A stretch of DNA of 64,000 nt from Cryobacterium flavum (GCF_900103805.1 NZ_FNIB01000002.1:124001-188000), one strand, 5' to 3'; shown: positions 36,067 to 44,965, numbered from the stretch's first letter. A program made the numbers and translations. Notes: generated by a model not told the origin, from the sequence alone.

Positions 36067-37053
36067 CTATTCGCCCGGGTAGCGCAAGCCGATCTGGGCG
36101 CGCACGGAATCGAGGGTCTCCAGGATCGCAACGGATTCTTCGGCCGGCATGATGTCGCTCGAGATTCTGCCGGCCCGAATCAGCGCCTCGACCTCGACCG
36201 CTTCGAAGTGCATGCCGCGGCCAGCGAACTCGGCCGGCACAAAGGTCTCGAGCACCGCGCCGAGATTATCCAGCACCCGAAATTCGGTCGGCGAGTACCA
36301 CACCGAGTTGATATCGATGCGCCCCAGCGTGCCAATGATGGAGGCCGTGGTGGGGCCGAGGGTGTCGCTGGCCGAGAACGTCGTGGCGATCTGACCGCCG
36401 GCGTAGCGAAAGATGGTGGCGATCTGGGCATCCGCTCCGGTGGCTTTGAACGAGGCGCTGGCCAGAATTGTGTCGGGCACCCCGAACACGGCGTGCGCGA
36501 AGTTCACCGGGTAGACGCCGAGGTCGAGCAGCGCGCCGCCGCCGAGGGCGAGCGAGTTCAGCCGATGCGCCGGATTGTCGGGTAGATCTTGGGTGTGGTC
36601 GGCGAGCAGGCTGCGCACGTCACCGAGCGTTCCGGCGGCGAGAACCTCGCGAATACGGGCCATGTGCGGCAGAAACCGCGTCCACATAGCTTCCATCACC
36701 AGCAATCCGCGGCTCACTGCGAGATCGACTATCTGGCGGGCTTCACGAGCATTGAGCGCAAACGGCTTCTCGATGAGCACGTGCTTGCCGGCGTTCAGCG
36801 CGAGACGTGCATGCTCAGCGTGGAAGGGGTGCGGGGTCGACACGTAGATGACGTCGACCTCGGGGTCGTTCACGAGATCGGCGTAGCTGGAGTGCGCGGT
36901 GGGAATGGAGAATTCGGCAGCGAAGGAATGCGCTGAGGCCTGGCTGCGCGATCCGACCGCCTGCACCGTATGGCCGTTCTGCACGAGGTCGTTGGTGAAC
37001 AGGTGGGCGATGCCGCCGGTGGCCAGGATTCCCCAGCGAATGAGAGCCGTCAT
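36067..37053 (-). CDS. Gfo/Idh/MocA-family oxidoreductase
   Basis: A 328-residue NAD(P)-dependent dehydrogenase of sugars or polyols. The Rossmann start is RWGILATGGIAHLF, EKPFALNAREA carries the catalytic EKP lysine, and the C-terminal half forms the substrate domain (GGGALLDLGVYPVNFA). Its start overlaps the stop of the exporter gene (ATGA), suggesting co-transcription with it. Substrate unknown. Confidence 0.9.
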   Translation of the reverse strand: MTALIRWGILATGGIAHLFTNDLVQNGHTVQAVGSRSQASAHSFAAEFSIPTAHSSYADLVNDPEVDVIYVSTPHPFHAEHARLALNAGKHVLIEKPFALNAREARQIVDLAVSRGLLVMEAMWTRFLPHMARIREVLAAGTLGDVRSLLADHTQDLPDNPAHRLNSLALGGGALLDLGVYPVNFAHAVFGVPDTILASASFKATGADAQIATIFRYAGGQIATTFSASDTLGPTTASIIGTLGRIDINSVWYSPTEFRVLDNLGAVLETFVPAEFAGRGMHFEAVEVEALIRAGRISSDIMPAEESVAILETLDSVRAQIGLRYPGE

Positions 37054-38432
37054 GCCTGCAGTTTATCCACGGGCGCCGACATTGCGTTCTGGATGCCAAG
37101 GCCCGACACGATTCCGCCGCCAACCAGCAGAATTCCGGTGGCAATCGCGGCCCGATGGAACCCCTCGACGTCGAGCACCGGCCCGACGATGATGCTCGCC
37201 GCTGCGATCGCGACGAGTCCCGCCACCCGTGACAGGGCGTTGTTGACGGCCGAGGCGATGCCGGCCCGGCTGGGATCGATGGCGCCGAGGATGGCGGAGG
37301 TCAGCGGGGCCACGGTGATGGTCAGGCCGAGGCCGAAGATAACGACGCCGGGAAGCACGCTGCTGAAGTAGATGACGCTCTGATCGACCCGCAGCATGGT
37401 GAAGAAGCCGATTCCGGCGGTGATCGGGCCGACGCACATGAACAGCCGCGGCCCGAACCGTCCGGCGAGCCGGCCGACAAGACCCGACAGCGCAATGCTC
37501 AGGATGCTGACGGGCAGCAACGCCAGGCCGGCCAGCGTCGCTGAATACCCGCCGACCTGCTGCAGGAACACCGCAAGAATGAACGAGCCGAGCGACAGGG
37601 CCGCGTAGATGAAGGTCGTGGCCACGTTGCCCACCCAGAAGTTGCGCACCTGGAACAGGCTGAGCGGCATCATCGGTTGCCGGGTGCGGCGCTCGTGTGC
37701 GATGAACGCGGCAAAGCACACGAGGCCCACCACGAGTGGAATCAGGATGACTGGGCTGCCCCACCCGAAGTTGCCCTGTTCGATGAGCGCGAAGACGGGC
37801 AGGGCCAGGCCGAGCACCCCGAGTACCGCGCCGACGATGTCGACGCGGGTGCCGGCATCCGCTGCAGGGTCACGGGGAAGGCGCGCCAGCAGAAACAGGG
37901 TCGCCGCGATGGGCACGATGTTGATGGCGAACACCAGCCGCCACGACGAGAGATCGACCAGCAGACCCCCGATGAGCGGGCCGGCGATGAAGGCGGTACT
38001 GGTCCAGGCAGTCCAGGTGCCGATCGCGCGAGCCTGGCCGGCGCCAGAAAACGTGCTGAAGATAAGCGCCAGGGAGCTCGGCACCAGCAGGGCACCGGCC
38101 ACTCCCTGCAATCCACGCGCGCCGATCAGAACGAGGGCGCTCGGTGCCAGGGCGCAGAGAACGGATGCCGCGGCGAACCCCACGAGGCCCCAGAACAGCA
38201 CCCGCTTACGCCCGAACGCGTCGGAGAGTGAACCGGCGAGCAGGATGATGCCGCCCAGGGTGATGAGGTAGGCATCGACGACCCACTGCTGGGTGGCAAT
38301 GCCGCCGCCGAGCTCACGAGTGATCGCTGGCAGGGCCACATTGATGACGGTGCCGTCGAGAAATGCGATGAACGAGGCGAGCACCGCGACCACGAGAACG
38401 AGCCGTTGGGTGCCGGCCGAAGAACTTGTCAT
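37050..38432 (-). CDS. MFS exporter, EmrB/QacA (DHA2) type
   Basis: A 460-residue, 14-segment proton-driven efflux protein. The family motif LDGTVINVALPAI (segment 1) and the loop motif GSLSDAFGRKRVL are present, with GLQGVAGALLVPSSLALI (motif C-like) after. The ATG at 38432 places the first membrane segment at the normal distance; the frame is open further upstream to 38531. It is divergent from the small gene at 38481 and coupled to the Gfo/Idh/MocA gene. Substrates cannot be predicted. Confidence 0.9.
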   Translation of the reverse strand: MTSSSAGTQRLVLVVAVLASFIAFLDGTVINVALPAITRELGGGIATQQWVVDAYLITLGGIILLAGSLSDAFGRKRVLFWGLVGFAAASVLCALAPSALVLIGARGLQGVAGALLVPSSLALIFSTFSGAGQARAIGTWTAWTSTAFIAGPLIGGLLVDLSSWRLVFAINIVPIAATLFLLARLPRDPAADAGTRVDIVGAVLGVLGLALPVFALIEQGNFGWGSPVILIPLVVGLVCFAAFIAHERRTRQPMMPLSLFQVRNFWVGNVATTFIYAALSLGSFILAVFLQQVGGYSATLAGLALLPVSILSIALSGLVGRLAGRFGPRLFMCVGPITAGIGFFTMLRVDQSVIYFSSVLPGVVIFGLGLTITVAPLTSAILGAIDPSRAGIASAVNNALSRVAGLVAIAAASIIVGPVLDVEGFHRAAIATGILLVGGGIVSGLGIQNAMSAPVDKLQA

Positions 38433-38480
38433 GATCCGAGTTAACTCCACCGGCCGCAATATATAGGTCAAACTAGACCA

Positions 38481-38750
38481 ATGATCACCCTGCAGCAGGA
38501 TGCCGATGGCTTCATCCGCATGAACCGGCACTTTCCCGACAACTCACTCATCAGCATCAGCTTCACCGAGGGGGCCGCGAAGGAATTCACCGGAACCCAG
38601 CTGAACGCCATCTTCGACGACGCCCTGGCCGAGTTTCGCGGGCAGAACCGTCTCGAGGGGGCGAAGGGCTTCTCCCGGGCACCCGCGAAAACCGTGCACC
38701 CCACGAAGAACATCACCTTCGTGAAGGTGCACCCCGGAATGGCCGCCTAA
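38481..38750 (+). CDS. Small hypothetical protein (89 aa)
   Basis: An 89-residue soluble protein not recognised as a named family. It has mixed alpha/beta character (GFIRMNRHFPDNSLISISF, FVKVHPGMAA). There is no Shine-Dalgarno site before the ATG. An inverted repeat GGTC-N6-GACC ends two bases before it (38466-38479) in a TATATAGG context, so a leaderless transcript with an operator at its promoter is possible. It shares that 48-base region with the divergent exporter gene and is convergent with arsA. Confidence 0.65.
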   Translation: MITLQQDADGFIRMNRHFPDNSLISISFTEGAAKEFTGTQLNAIFDDALAEFRGQNRLEGAKGFSRAPAKTVHPTKNITFVKVHPGMAA

Positions 38751-38760
38751 CCTCGACCAC

Positions 38761-40515
38761 TCAGGCGGTTTGCGGCGCTCGGGCGGTCAGCGCGGCGAGC
38801 CTGTCGACACCGATCGGTTCGTCGGCCAGCAACGGAACGATCGCGACCCGATCGGCACGGGCGTGCACCTCGTCGATCTGGATGGCCTCGTTGGCGGCGC
38901 GCGCCTGCAGAAAAGGCGTCTCCGGGTGCGCTGCGGCGATGGAATTGTTCACCACCCAGCCCCAGGGCTGGATTCCGGCGCGAACGAGGTCGTCCTGCAG
39001 CCCCGCGGCCTCGAGCACCGGCGTCGTCTCGGCCAAGGTCACCAGCAACACCTTGGTCAGCGCCGGATCCTGAAGCCGCATCAACGGGGTCACGAACGCC
39101 ATGCCCTCCCCCATCTGGCGGGCGATTTCCCGGTGATACGCCCCGGTGGCGTCGAGCAACAGCAGGGTGTGACCGGTCGGCGCGGTATCGACAATGACAA
39201 ATTCGTGCCGCGATTCGTGCACCGCCTGCGAGAATTGCCTAAAAACCGCGACCTCGTCGGTACACGGCGAGAGCAGGTCTTCGGCCAGGGCAGCTCGGCC
39301 ATCGTCGTCGAGGTTCTTACCCTTGGTGGCCATGACGTGATCCCGATACTCCCGAATCGCTTCCTCCGGGTCGATGCGTGAGACGCGCAGCCCCGGCAGG
39401 CTCCCGTGCAGGGTCGCGGCCAGATGGGCGGCCGGATCCGTCGTCGTCAGGTGCACGGCGTGGCCGCGCTGGGCGAGAGCCACGGCGAGTGCCGCCGCAA
39501 TCGTGGTCTTGCCCACGCCGCCCTTTCCCATACAGAGAATGAGGCCGTGCCCGGTCGGTTCCAGCTCGTCGACGAACGCGCCGAGCGGTGCATCCGGCAC
39601 GTCAACCCGAGTCTGCGAATCGGCTCTGTCAGCACCGGGCCGAAACAGTGTGCGCAGCGCCGCGACGCCCACCATGTTGCCCGCTTTGAGCTCGAGGATG
39701 TCCCGCGGCAAGGCTGCCAGGCGTGCGGGAATTCCGCTCAGCGCGGCTTCCTCCCGGTTGCGCACCGCTGTCGCTATCGGCTCGGTTCCAGCTTGATTCG
39801 GCAGTACGCCGTTGATCACGACGTAGCCGCCGAGAATGCCGATCTGCTCAAGCTCCCCGAAGGTGCGATCGATTTCGGCCACAGCGGATGCCTGCGCCCG
39901 CGCCACCAGCACCAGTCGCGTCCGCGCGGGGTCGGCCAGGGCGGCGACCGCCGCGGCGTAGACCGTCTTGTGCTTCTCCAGCCCGGACAACGGGCCGAGG
40001 CACGACGGATCGCCCTTACCCGCGTCGAGAAATTCGGTCCAGGAACCCGGGAGTTGCAGCAGGCGAATCGTGTGCCCGGTCGGCGCAGTGTCGAACACGA
40101 TGTGGTCGTAGGTCGTGAGCAGGCTGTCGTCGGTGAGCAGGTCGGTGAACTCGTCGAACGAAGCGACTTCGGTAGTACAAGAGCCCGAAAGCCCCTCGGC
40201 AATGCTCGCGAGCTCGCGCTCCGGCAGCAGTCCGCGAACCGGGGCGATGATGCGTTCGCGGTAGGCATCCGCTGCCTGCTCCGGGTCGATTTCGAGAGCG
40301 CTCAGGCCGGCAATCGCGACGATCGGCGTGACGGTGTTGCCGATGGTGAGGCCAAAGACCTGGCCGATGTTGGAGGCCGGGTCGGTGCTCACCAGCAGCA
40401 CGCGGCGTCCGCGTTCGGCCAGCTCCATGGCGGCGGCGCAGGCAACGGATGTCTTCCCCACGCCGCCCTTGCCGGTGAAGAACACAAAGCGGGGCGGGTT
40501 GTGCAGGAACTTCAT
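38761..40515 (-). CDS. arsA: Arsenical pump-driving ATPase ArsA (two ATPase halves)
   Basis: A 584-residue soluble ATPase that normally docks on a membrane arsenite channel and energises export. The two homologous halves each begin with a deviant Walker A (GKGGVGKTS near residue 15, GKGGVGKTT near 330) and carry the DTAPTGHT signature. The ATG at 40515 begins just before the first P-loop. The gene follows arsD by 20 bases on the same strand. No arsB or acr3 pump gene is within the window, which is unusual for arsA. Confidence 0.93.
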   Translation of the reverse strand: MKFLHNPPRFVFFTGKGGVGKTSVACAAAMELAERGRRVLLVSTDPASNIGQVFGLTIGNTVTPIVAIAGLSALEIDPEQAADAYRERIIAPVRGLLPERELASIAEGLSGSCTTEVASFDEFTDLLTDDSLLTTYDHIVFDTAPTGHTIRLLQLPGSWTEFLDAGKGDPSCLGPLSGLEKHKTVYAAAVAALADPARTRLVLVARAQASAVAEIDRTFGELEQIGILGGYVVINGVLPNQAGTEPIATAVRNREEAALSGIPARLAALPRDILELKAGNMVGVAALRTLFRPGADRADSQTRVDVPDAPLGAFVDELEPTGHGLILCMGKGGVGKTTIAAALAVALAQRGHAVHLTTTDPAAHLAATLHGSLPGLRVSRIDPEEAIREYRDHVMATKGKNLDDDGRAALAEDLLSPCTDEVAVFRQFSQAVHESRHEFVIVDTAPTGHTLLLLDATGAYHREIARQMGEGMAFVTPLMRLQDPALTKVLLVTLAETTPVLEAAGLQDDLVRAGIQPWGWVVNNSIAAAHPETPFLQARAANEAIQIDEVHARADRVAIVPLLADEPIGVDRLAALTARAPQTA

Positions 40516-40535
40516 GGTGTCAGCTGTCCGTGGTG

Positions 40536-40910
40536 TCAGCAGCAGGCCGAGTCGGCGTCGCAGCATCCGCTGTCAGATTGTGCGGTCAACCCGAGCTGCG
40601 GGCGCTCAGCCAGGCCGGCGAAGGCGAGCAGCTGATCTTTGGAGGGGTAGGAGCCGGTCGCGACGGTGACGCCGTCGACGACGGTGAGCGGCAGCCCGGT
40701 GGAACCGACGACGTGCATGAAAGCGCGCACGGTCTCATCCGTCGTGAAAGCGAGCGGATCGGTGGCCAGATTGTGGCGTTGGATGTCCGCGCCGAGCTCC
40801 TGCAGATTGCGCACGGCGGCCGTCACCTCCACCAGGGACTGGTCGACGTCGACGCCACAGACGCCGGTGTCGCAGCACAATGCCGGTTCGTAGATTCGGA
40901 TGGCAGCCAT
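40536..40910 (-). CDS. arsD: Arsenite metallochaperone ArsD
   Basis: A 124-residue chaperone delivering As(III) to ArsA. The essential cysteines Cys12, Cys13 and Cys18 (LCCDTGVC) are present, as are two C-terminal vicinal pairs (GCCDADSACC). The ATG at 40910 gives the normal ArsD length. It is the first gene of the arsD-arsA unit and is divergent from arsM across 95 bases that hold an ArsR-like operator. Confidence 0.95.
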   Translation of the reverse strand: MAAIRIYEPALCCDTGVCGVDVDQSLVEVTAAVRNLQELGADIQRHNLATDPLAFTTDETVRAFMHVVGSTGLPLTVVDGVTVATGSYPSKDQLLAFAGLAERPQLGLTAQSDSGCCDADSACC

Positions 40911-40946
40911 GTCGATCTCCCTCGAAACTTCAGTCACGCTCGCTAT

Positions 40947-40962
40947 ATCGATCAGTATCAAT
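40947..40962. promoter_or_regulatory. ArsR-type operator candidate between arsD and arsM
   Basis: ATCGAT-CAGT-ATCAAT is an inverted repeat with one mismatch, set in a run of A/T between the divergent arsenic genes. Sites of the form ATCAAT/ATTGAT are typical for ArsR/SmtB repressors. No arsR gene lies nearby, so the regulator would act from elsewhere. Confidence 0.55.
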
Positions 40963-41005
40963 GTAGCAGTAGGCTGGTGCCGCCACCTACCGAGAGGATC
41001 AACCG

Positions 41006-41770
41006 ATGACCGAGAAATCTGAGATCACCGAGCTCGTTCGCGAGCGCTACGCGGCGGCCGCCCTGCAGCTGAGCGATGTCTCGAGCACGTCCTGCTGCGT
41101 GCCCACCGACCTCGGCAACGGCGACGTGTTCGGGCGGGTGCTGTATACCCAGGGTGAGGACGACGAGATCCCCGAGGAAGCGCTCCTGGCCAGCCTGGGC
41201 TGCGGCAACCCGACGGCGGTCGCTGACCTGCACCCGGGCGAAACTGTGCTCGACCTGGGCTCTGGCGGCGGCATCGACGTGCTTCTCTCCGCCCGCCGAG
41301 TGGGCCCGACCGGCTTCGCCTACGGGCTCGACATGACCGATGAGATGCTCGCGCTCGCCCGGGCCAACGCCGCCAAGGCCGAAGCCACTAACGTCGAGTT
41401 CATCAAGGGGCAGATGGAGGCCATCCCCCTGGCCGACGACACCATCGACGTGATTATCTCCAACTGCGTCATCAACCTGTCCGCCGACAAGAATGCCGTG
41501 ATCTCCGAGATGTTCCGGGTATTGAAGCCCGGCGGGCGCCTCGGCATCTCCGATGTCGTGGCCGAAAACCACCTGAGCGCAGAGGATCGTATCCAGCGCG
41601 GCAGCTACGCCGGCTGCATCGCTGGTGCCCTCTCGAACCAGGAGTACCTCGACGCCCTGGCCGCAGCGGGCTTCGTCGACGGGGCCGTGAACTACACCCA
41701 CGAGGTCGCCGCCGAAATGCACGGAGCCATCGTGAAGGCCGTCAAGCCCGGCGTTCCCTCCGACGCCTGA
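41006..41770 (+). CDS. arsM: Arsenite S-adenosylmethionine methyltransferase
   Basis: A 254-residue methyltransferase that converts As(III) to methylated, often volatile species. The SAM-binding motif VLDLGSGGGIDVLLSA is present, as are the conserved arsenic-binding cysteines Cys66 (LGCGNP), Cys154 (SNCVINL) and Cys204 (YAGCIAG). An additional vicinal pair is at 30-31. GAGAGGA precedes the ATG. It is divergent from arsD-arsA, presumably under the same operator. The 149 bases after its stop hold no gene that I can see. Confidence 0.95.
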   Translation: MTEKSEITELVRERYAAAALQLSDVSSTSCCVPTDLGNGDVFGRVLYTQGEDDEIPEEALLASLGCGNPTAVADLHPGETVLDLGSGGGIDVLLSARRVGPTGFAYGLDMTDEMLALARANAAKAEATNVEFIKGQMEAIPLADDTIDVIISNCVINLSADKNAVISEMFRVLKPGGRLGISDVVAENHLSAEDRIQRGSYAGCIAGALSNQEYLDALAAAGFVDGAVNYTHEVAAEMHGAIVKAVKPGVPSDA

Positions 41771-41919
41771 CTGCGGCTGATTCTGCGGCTGCAGGTATGC
41801 GGCCGGTTATCCCGCCCGTCGTGGCACGCCTTTGAGAAGTTGGCACTGGTTTGAACACGGGCCAGCTTCCGCACAACGTGCAGCGAGCGCGCACAAACAG
41901 CCGAGGTCGTGCCCGTTCC

Positions 41920-42453
41920 CTACTTCCGTTCGACGCTGAACAGCTCACACTCCGCGTTGTAGTAGTCAGAGGTCGTCCCTTTGTGCGTCATTCCGATGCG
42001 CTGGGCCACAGCCTGTGATGCGACATTGTCCTTGTTGGTCACGGCAGAGATCCGATCGAGTCCCATCACAAAGGCGTGGGCCAGGACGGCTCGCGCCGCT
42101 TCACTCGCATAACCGTGCCCCCACGCGTCGGGGTGCAGATGCCAACCGATCTCAATCTCACCAGAGGGACTCAACGGCATCTCCGCACCGGATGCGGGTA
42201 GTGGTTTCAGGAGCAACACGCCGAATCGCTGTCCGCTCGTCTTCTCCGTGATCGCCCACAGCCCGTGCACGGGATGCTCGAATGCGGCGTATCGCGCGGC
42301 GCGCTCGTTTGCCTCGGAGCGATCAGCCATCACTCGGGGCTTCACACCGATGAAGCGTTGCACGTCCCATCGGGAGTACATGTCGAAGATGAAGTCCGCA
42401 TCATCGGTAGTGAAACGGCGAAGTGCGAGACGATCAGTCAGCAGTTCTTTCAC
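41920..42453 (-). CDS. GNAT acetyltransferase, RimJ/RimL-like
   Basis: A 177-residue N-acetyltransferase. The layout is that of the Acetyltransf_3 family: LTDRLALRRFTTDDADFIF at the start, EIEIGWHLHPDAWGHGYASEAARAVLAHAF with the acetyl-CoA loop, and NVASQAVAQRIGM near the end. Such proteins acetylate ribosomal N-termini or small amines; the substrate is not predictable. It stands alone between arsM and a hypothetical gene. Confidence 0.88.
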   Translation of the reverse strand: MKELLTDRLALRRFTTDDADFIFDMYSRWDVQRFIGVKPRVMADRSEANERAARYAAFEHPVHGLWAITEKTSGQRFGVLLLKPLPASGAEMPLSPSGEIEIGWHLHPDAWGHGYASEAARAVLAHAFVMGLDRISAVTNKDNVASQAVAQRIGMTHKGTTSDYYNAECELFSVERK

Positions 42454-42549
42454 GTGTCGAGTCTAGGCGGCAGCACTTGCGAATCGCAGGTAAATTGTCA
42501 TGCCACAACGTACCGTGGCCGGTTCGAGCACTTAGGCAGGATCAGATGA

Positions 42550-43101
42550 CTACAAAGCTATTGGCATCGACGTGGCCGCTGTCGATGAACGGGTCGACGT
42601 GAATACGAACCTGTCGTGTGGATCCCATTCGTACTCGTCGTCGCAACGGTAACCGCGCAGCCACGGCTGGCCGTCGACGACGCGAAGGTAGAAGCCTTTC
42701 GGGAAAGCGGCCTCTAATCGAAGCGGTGGGGCGGCGACGGTGAGCGATCCGGACGGTGCGTGGCCATTGGACATGACCGTGTCGGGAGCTGCCCTCTGAC
42801 TGCCGAGCGCCAACCGAAGGTAGGGGGCGGCACCCGATGGGCAGAGGTGGAGGCCGCCCTCGCGGGCTGTCTGAAAGATGCGCGAGAGCACAGCACCGTC
42901 CTCCAGCCCCAGTTCGATCAAAGAGTGTTCGACGACGGTTATGGTCTCGCGTTCCGGGCCGTCGAAGATGAGGTCGTCGAGCAAGACGGTCGCCCAGTCG
43001 TTCAATTGCACACCCGCTTTGCCCAGAGCTTCCCGCAACTGCGGTCGGGTCATGGTGCCGGTCTCGAAACTGAGCGGTTCTAGAAGGGTTGGAAGATGCA
43101 T
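42550..43101 (-). CDS. Hypothetical protein (183 aa)
   Basis: A protein I do not recognise. The ATG at 43101 begins MHLPTLLEPLSFETG and is followed by a helical stretch (TRPQLREALGKAGVQLND). A GTG at 43140 in the same frame is an alternative start. The C-terminal half contains FPKGFYLRVVDGQPWLRGYRCDDEYEWDPHDRFVF, which looks like a folded beta-rich domain. No membrane segment or signal peptide is visible. It is divergent from the GNAT gene at 43177. Confidence 0.65.
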   Translation of the reverse strand: MHLPTLLEPLSFETGTMTRPQLREALGKAGVQLNDWATVLLDDLIFDGPERETITVVEHSLIELGLEDGAVLSRIFQTAREGGLHLCPSGAAPYLRLALGSQRAAPDTVMSNGHAPSGSLTVAAPPLRLEAAFPKGFYLRVVDGQPWLRGYRCDDEYEWDPHDRFVFTSTRSSTAATSMPIAL

Positions 43102-43176
43102 ACCATCAGCTTCACGCAAAACAAGCACCCGAGCGCGCACTCTGCGCGATTTGTGTGAACACGATTAGATGGGACG

Positions 43177-43605
43177 ATGAATGCAAATTATCGGTTCTCA
43201 TCTGACGTTGCCGAGATCGACCGCGACCAGGTGCACCGCTGGATCAGCGAGCAGTCCTACTGGGCGCCCGAGCGATCACGCTCACGACAAGACGCAGCGA
43301 TTGACGGCTCACGCAACTTCGGCGTGTACGACACCGTGTCCAACCGGCAGGTCGCCTACGCGCGCGTCATCACCGACGGCGTCACGTTTGCCTGGCTCTG
43401 CGATGTCTTCGTCGACCCCGCCGTTCGCGGTCACGGCATTGGCAAGGCCCTCATCGCGGGGATTCTCGAGGAGTGCGATCCCCTGGGACTGAGGCGCATC
43501 GCCCTCTCGACCAACGATGCACACGGCCTGTATTCCAATCTCGGGTTCTCCACTTTGATCGCCCCGGAGACGTGGATGGAGCGCATCGTCAACCCCGGCG
43601 TGTAG
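43177..43605 (+). CDS. GNAT acetyltransferase
   Basis: A 142-residue GNAT-fold protein. The acetyl-CoA binding motif is VDPAVRGHGIGKALIAGI, followed by RRIALSTNDAHGLYSNLGFS, typical of the small PaiA/ElaA-like acetyltransferases. Substrate unknown. It precedes the sigma pseudogene on the same strand with 162 bases between. Confidence 0.88.
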   Translation: MNANYRFSSDVAEIDRDQVHRWISEQSYWAPERSRSRQDAAIDGSRNFGVYDTVSNRQVAYARVITDGVTFAWLCDVFVDPAVRGHGIGKALIAGILEECDPLGLRRIALSTNDAHGLYSNLGFSTLIAPETWMERIVNPGV

Positions 43606-43767
43606 CCAAGAGACGACTATCTGCTCCGCGCGTGCGACCCCCCGGAGACGTGGGATCTACAACCGCCTTCGCGATACAGAAGATGTCTTTCGCGCCGAAA
43701 TCCTGCACCCCTTGGCAAAATGAACCGAAGCGTGTAACACTCTGACTGCGGCCGGACATTATTAGGT

Positions 43768-44065
43768 ATGACTGACTTTGACGCAGACGCCAGCGATGCA
43801 GACGTGTGGTCGCAGGTGCGCGCGGGCAACGGCCAGTCGTTCGGGGTGCTCTTCGACCGGCACCGCGACCGGGTCTTCCGCTACAGCTTCAGGCTGGGAA
43901 ATCCTCTCGCTCTGTGTTCTCGAAGAGCTCTCGGCACCAGACGTCGGCGAGATCCTCGGCATCGCCCCCGGCGCAGTCCGCGCACGCCTCATGCGCGCCA
44001 AACGGCGCCTCAGCCACACCCTTGACATCGATTCCTTGACAGTTTCCTCAGGAGAGACACGATGA
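43768..44065 (+). pseudogene. ECF sigma factor, internally deleted and frameshifted
   Basis: The first frame encodes a sigma region 2 start (DADVWSQVRAGNGQSFGVLFDRHRDRVFRYSF) up to about 43890. The next frame continues with a complete sigma region 4 (WEILSLCVLEELSAPDVGEILGIAPGAVRARLMRAKRRL) from about 43898 to the TGA at 44063-44065. The core of region 2 and the linker, roughly 70-80 codons, are missing, and the frame changes at the junction. The downstream partner gene starts in an ATGA overlap with its stop, as in an intact operon. A sequencing deletion is possible but a genuine decay event is more likely. Confidence 0.82.
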
Positions 44066-44610
44066 ATACGAACGATGACAGCCGCCCCGTGTTCAACGAA
44101 GCGCGCAGCGCCTCGATGCGCGCGATGCTGGTCGATGTTGCAGAAATCGGCACCACCCAGAATCGTCGATTCCGAGTGGCTCAACGAGCGTGGACCGTCG
44201 TGCCGGCCGCCCTCCTGGTGATCGGCCTCTCAGCGGGCATGTTTTTCGCCACCCAACCAGTGACCGATCAGTACTCAGTCGCCTGCTTCGCCCGCGCCGA
44301 ACTGGACTGGCGCGGAGCCTTCCCCGGCACGACCGGCGCGTCCCTCATCGGCACAACCGATGGCTCAGACGGAGGATCATCCCCCATCACCGACGCCATC
44401 GCGTTCTGTTCCGACCTGTGGGCGCAGCACGCACTCGATGCCAGCTCCCCCAACGGAACACCTCCCGGCCCCGGATACGAAGATCGCACCTTCTCCCACC
44501 CCGTGCCCAGCCCCCTGACCGAGTGCGTCATGAAAAACGGCACAGCGGCCGTTATCCCCGGCGGCCCCGACGTGTGCAGCCGACTCGGCCTCGCCTCAAA
44601 ATCCCAATAG
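44062..44610 (+). CDS. Single-pass membrane protein, partner of the broken sigma factor
   Basis: A 182-residue protein with a cytoplasmic N-terminus of about 48 residues (RPVFNEARSASMRAML), one membrane helix (WTVVPAALLVIGLSAGMFFA) and an exported domain with several cysteines. The arrangement resembles regulators co-transcribed with ECF sigma factors, but no zinc-type anti-sigma motif is present. With the sigma gene broken, its function may be lost or changed. The reading frame itself is intact. Confidence 0.7.
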   Translation: MNTNDDSRPVFNEARSASMRAMLVDVAEIGTTQNRRFRVAQRAWTVVPAALLVIGLSAGMFFATQPVTDQYSVACFARAELDWRGAFPGTTGASLIGTTDGSDGGSSPITDAIAFCSDLWAQHALDASSPNGTPPGPGYEDRTFSHPVPSPLTECVMKNGTAAVIPGGPDVCSRLGLASKSQ

Positions 44611-44756
44611 GCCGCCCGCATCGGCACCACCCACGCAGACCGCTGATGCTCGAGAACTTGGCCGGCCTTCTCAGCTACCAAGTTCTAGACACTTCAACAC
44701 CGCGTGTGCTGCTCGACCCAGTTCAGCTCCGCGAAGAATGTGAAAACCACCAGGGC

Positions 44757-44777
44757 GTGGGCAAATTGTGGGCAAAT
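44757..44777. repeat. Direct repeat near the tRNA-Thr 3' end
   Basis: GTGGGCAAAT occurs twice in direct orientation with an 11-base period, about 70 bases beyond the tRNA 3' end. Short repeats of this sort are seen as integrase arm sites next to tRNA attachment sites. No integrase gene is present. The rest of 44611-44843 holds nothing else I can assign. Confidence 0.45.
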
Positions 44778-44843
44778 CCGGTAAATTCGGAGAAACATAC
44801 CACTCAGTCAGTTTTGGAAACCAACTCTGACCAGGAGTTTTAG

Positions 44844-44919
44844 TGGAGCCGCCTGTCAGAATCGAACTGACGACCTTCTCATTACGAGTGAGATGCTCTA
44901 CCAACTGAGCTAAGGCGGC
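44844..44919 (-). tRNA. tRNA-Thr (anticodon CGT)
   Basis: A 76-nt cloverleaf: acceptor stem GCCGCCT/AGGCGGC, D-arm AGCTCAGTTGGTAGAGC, anticodon stem TCTCA/TGAGA with loop CTCGTAA, T-arm with GTTCGATTC, discriminator T and encoded CCA. Anticodon CGT reads ACG threonine codons. Confidence 0.97.
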
Positions 44920-44965
44920 GATACCAGAACACCCCATAAGGCACTCGGTGATACAGCAGCCAAGC

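Noticed and set aside
41920..44919. Possible prophage or integrative element next to tRNA-Thr
   Set aside because: No integrase, replication, capsid or excision gene and no duplicated tRNA end are visible. Only a weak remnant can be argued, and it is listed as such.
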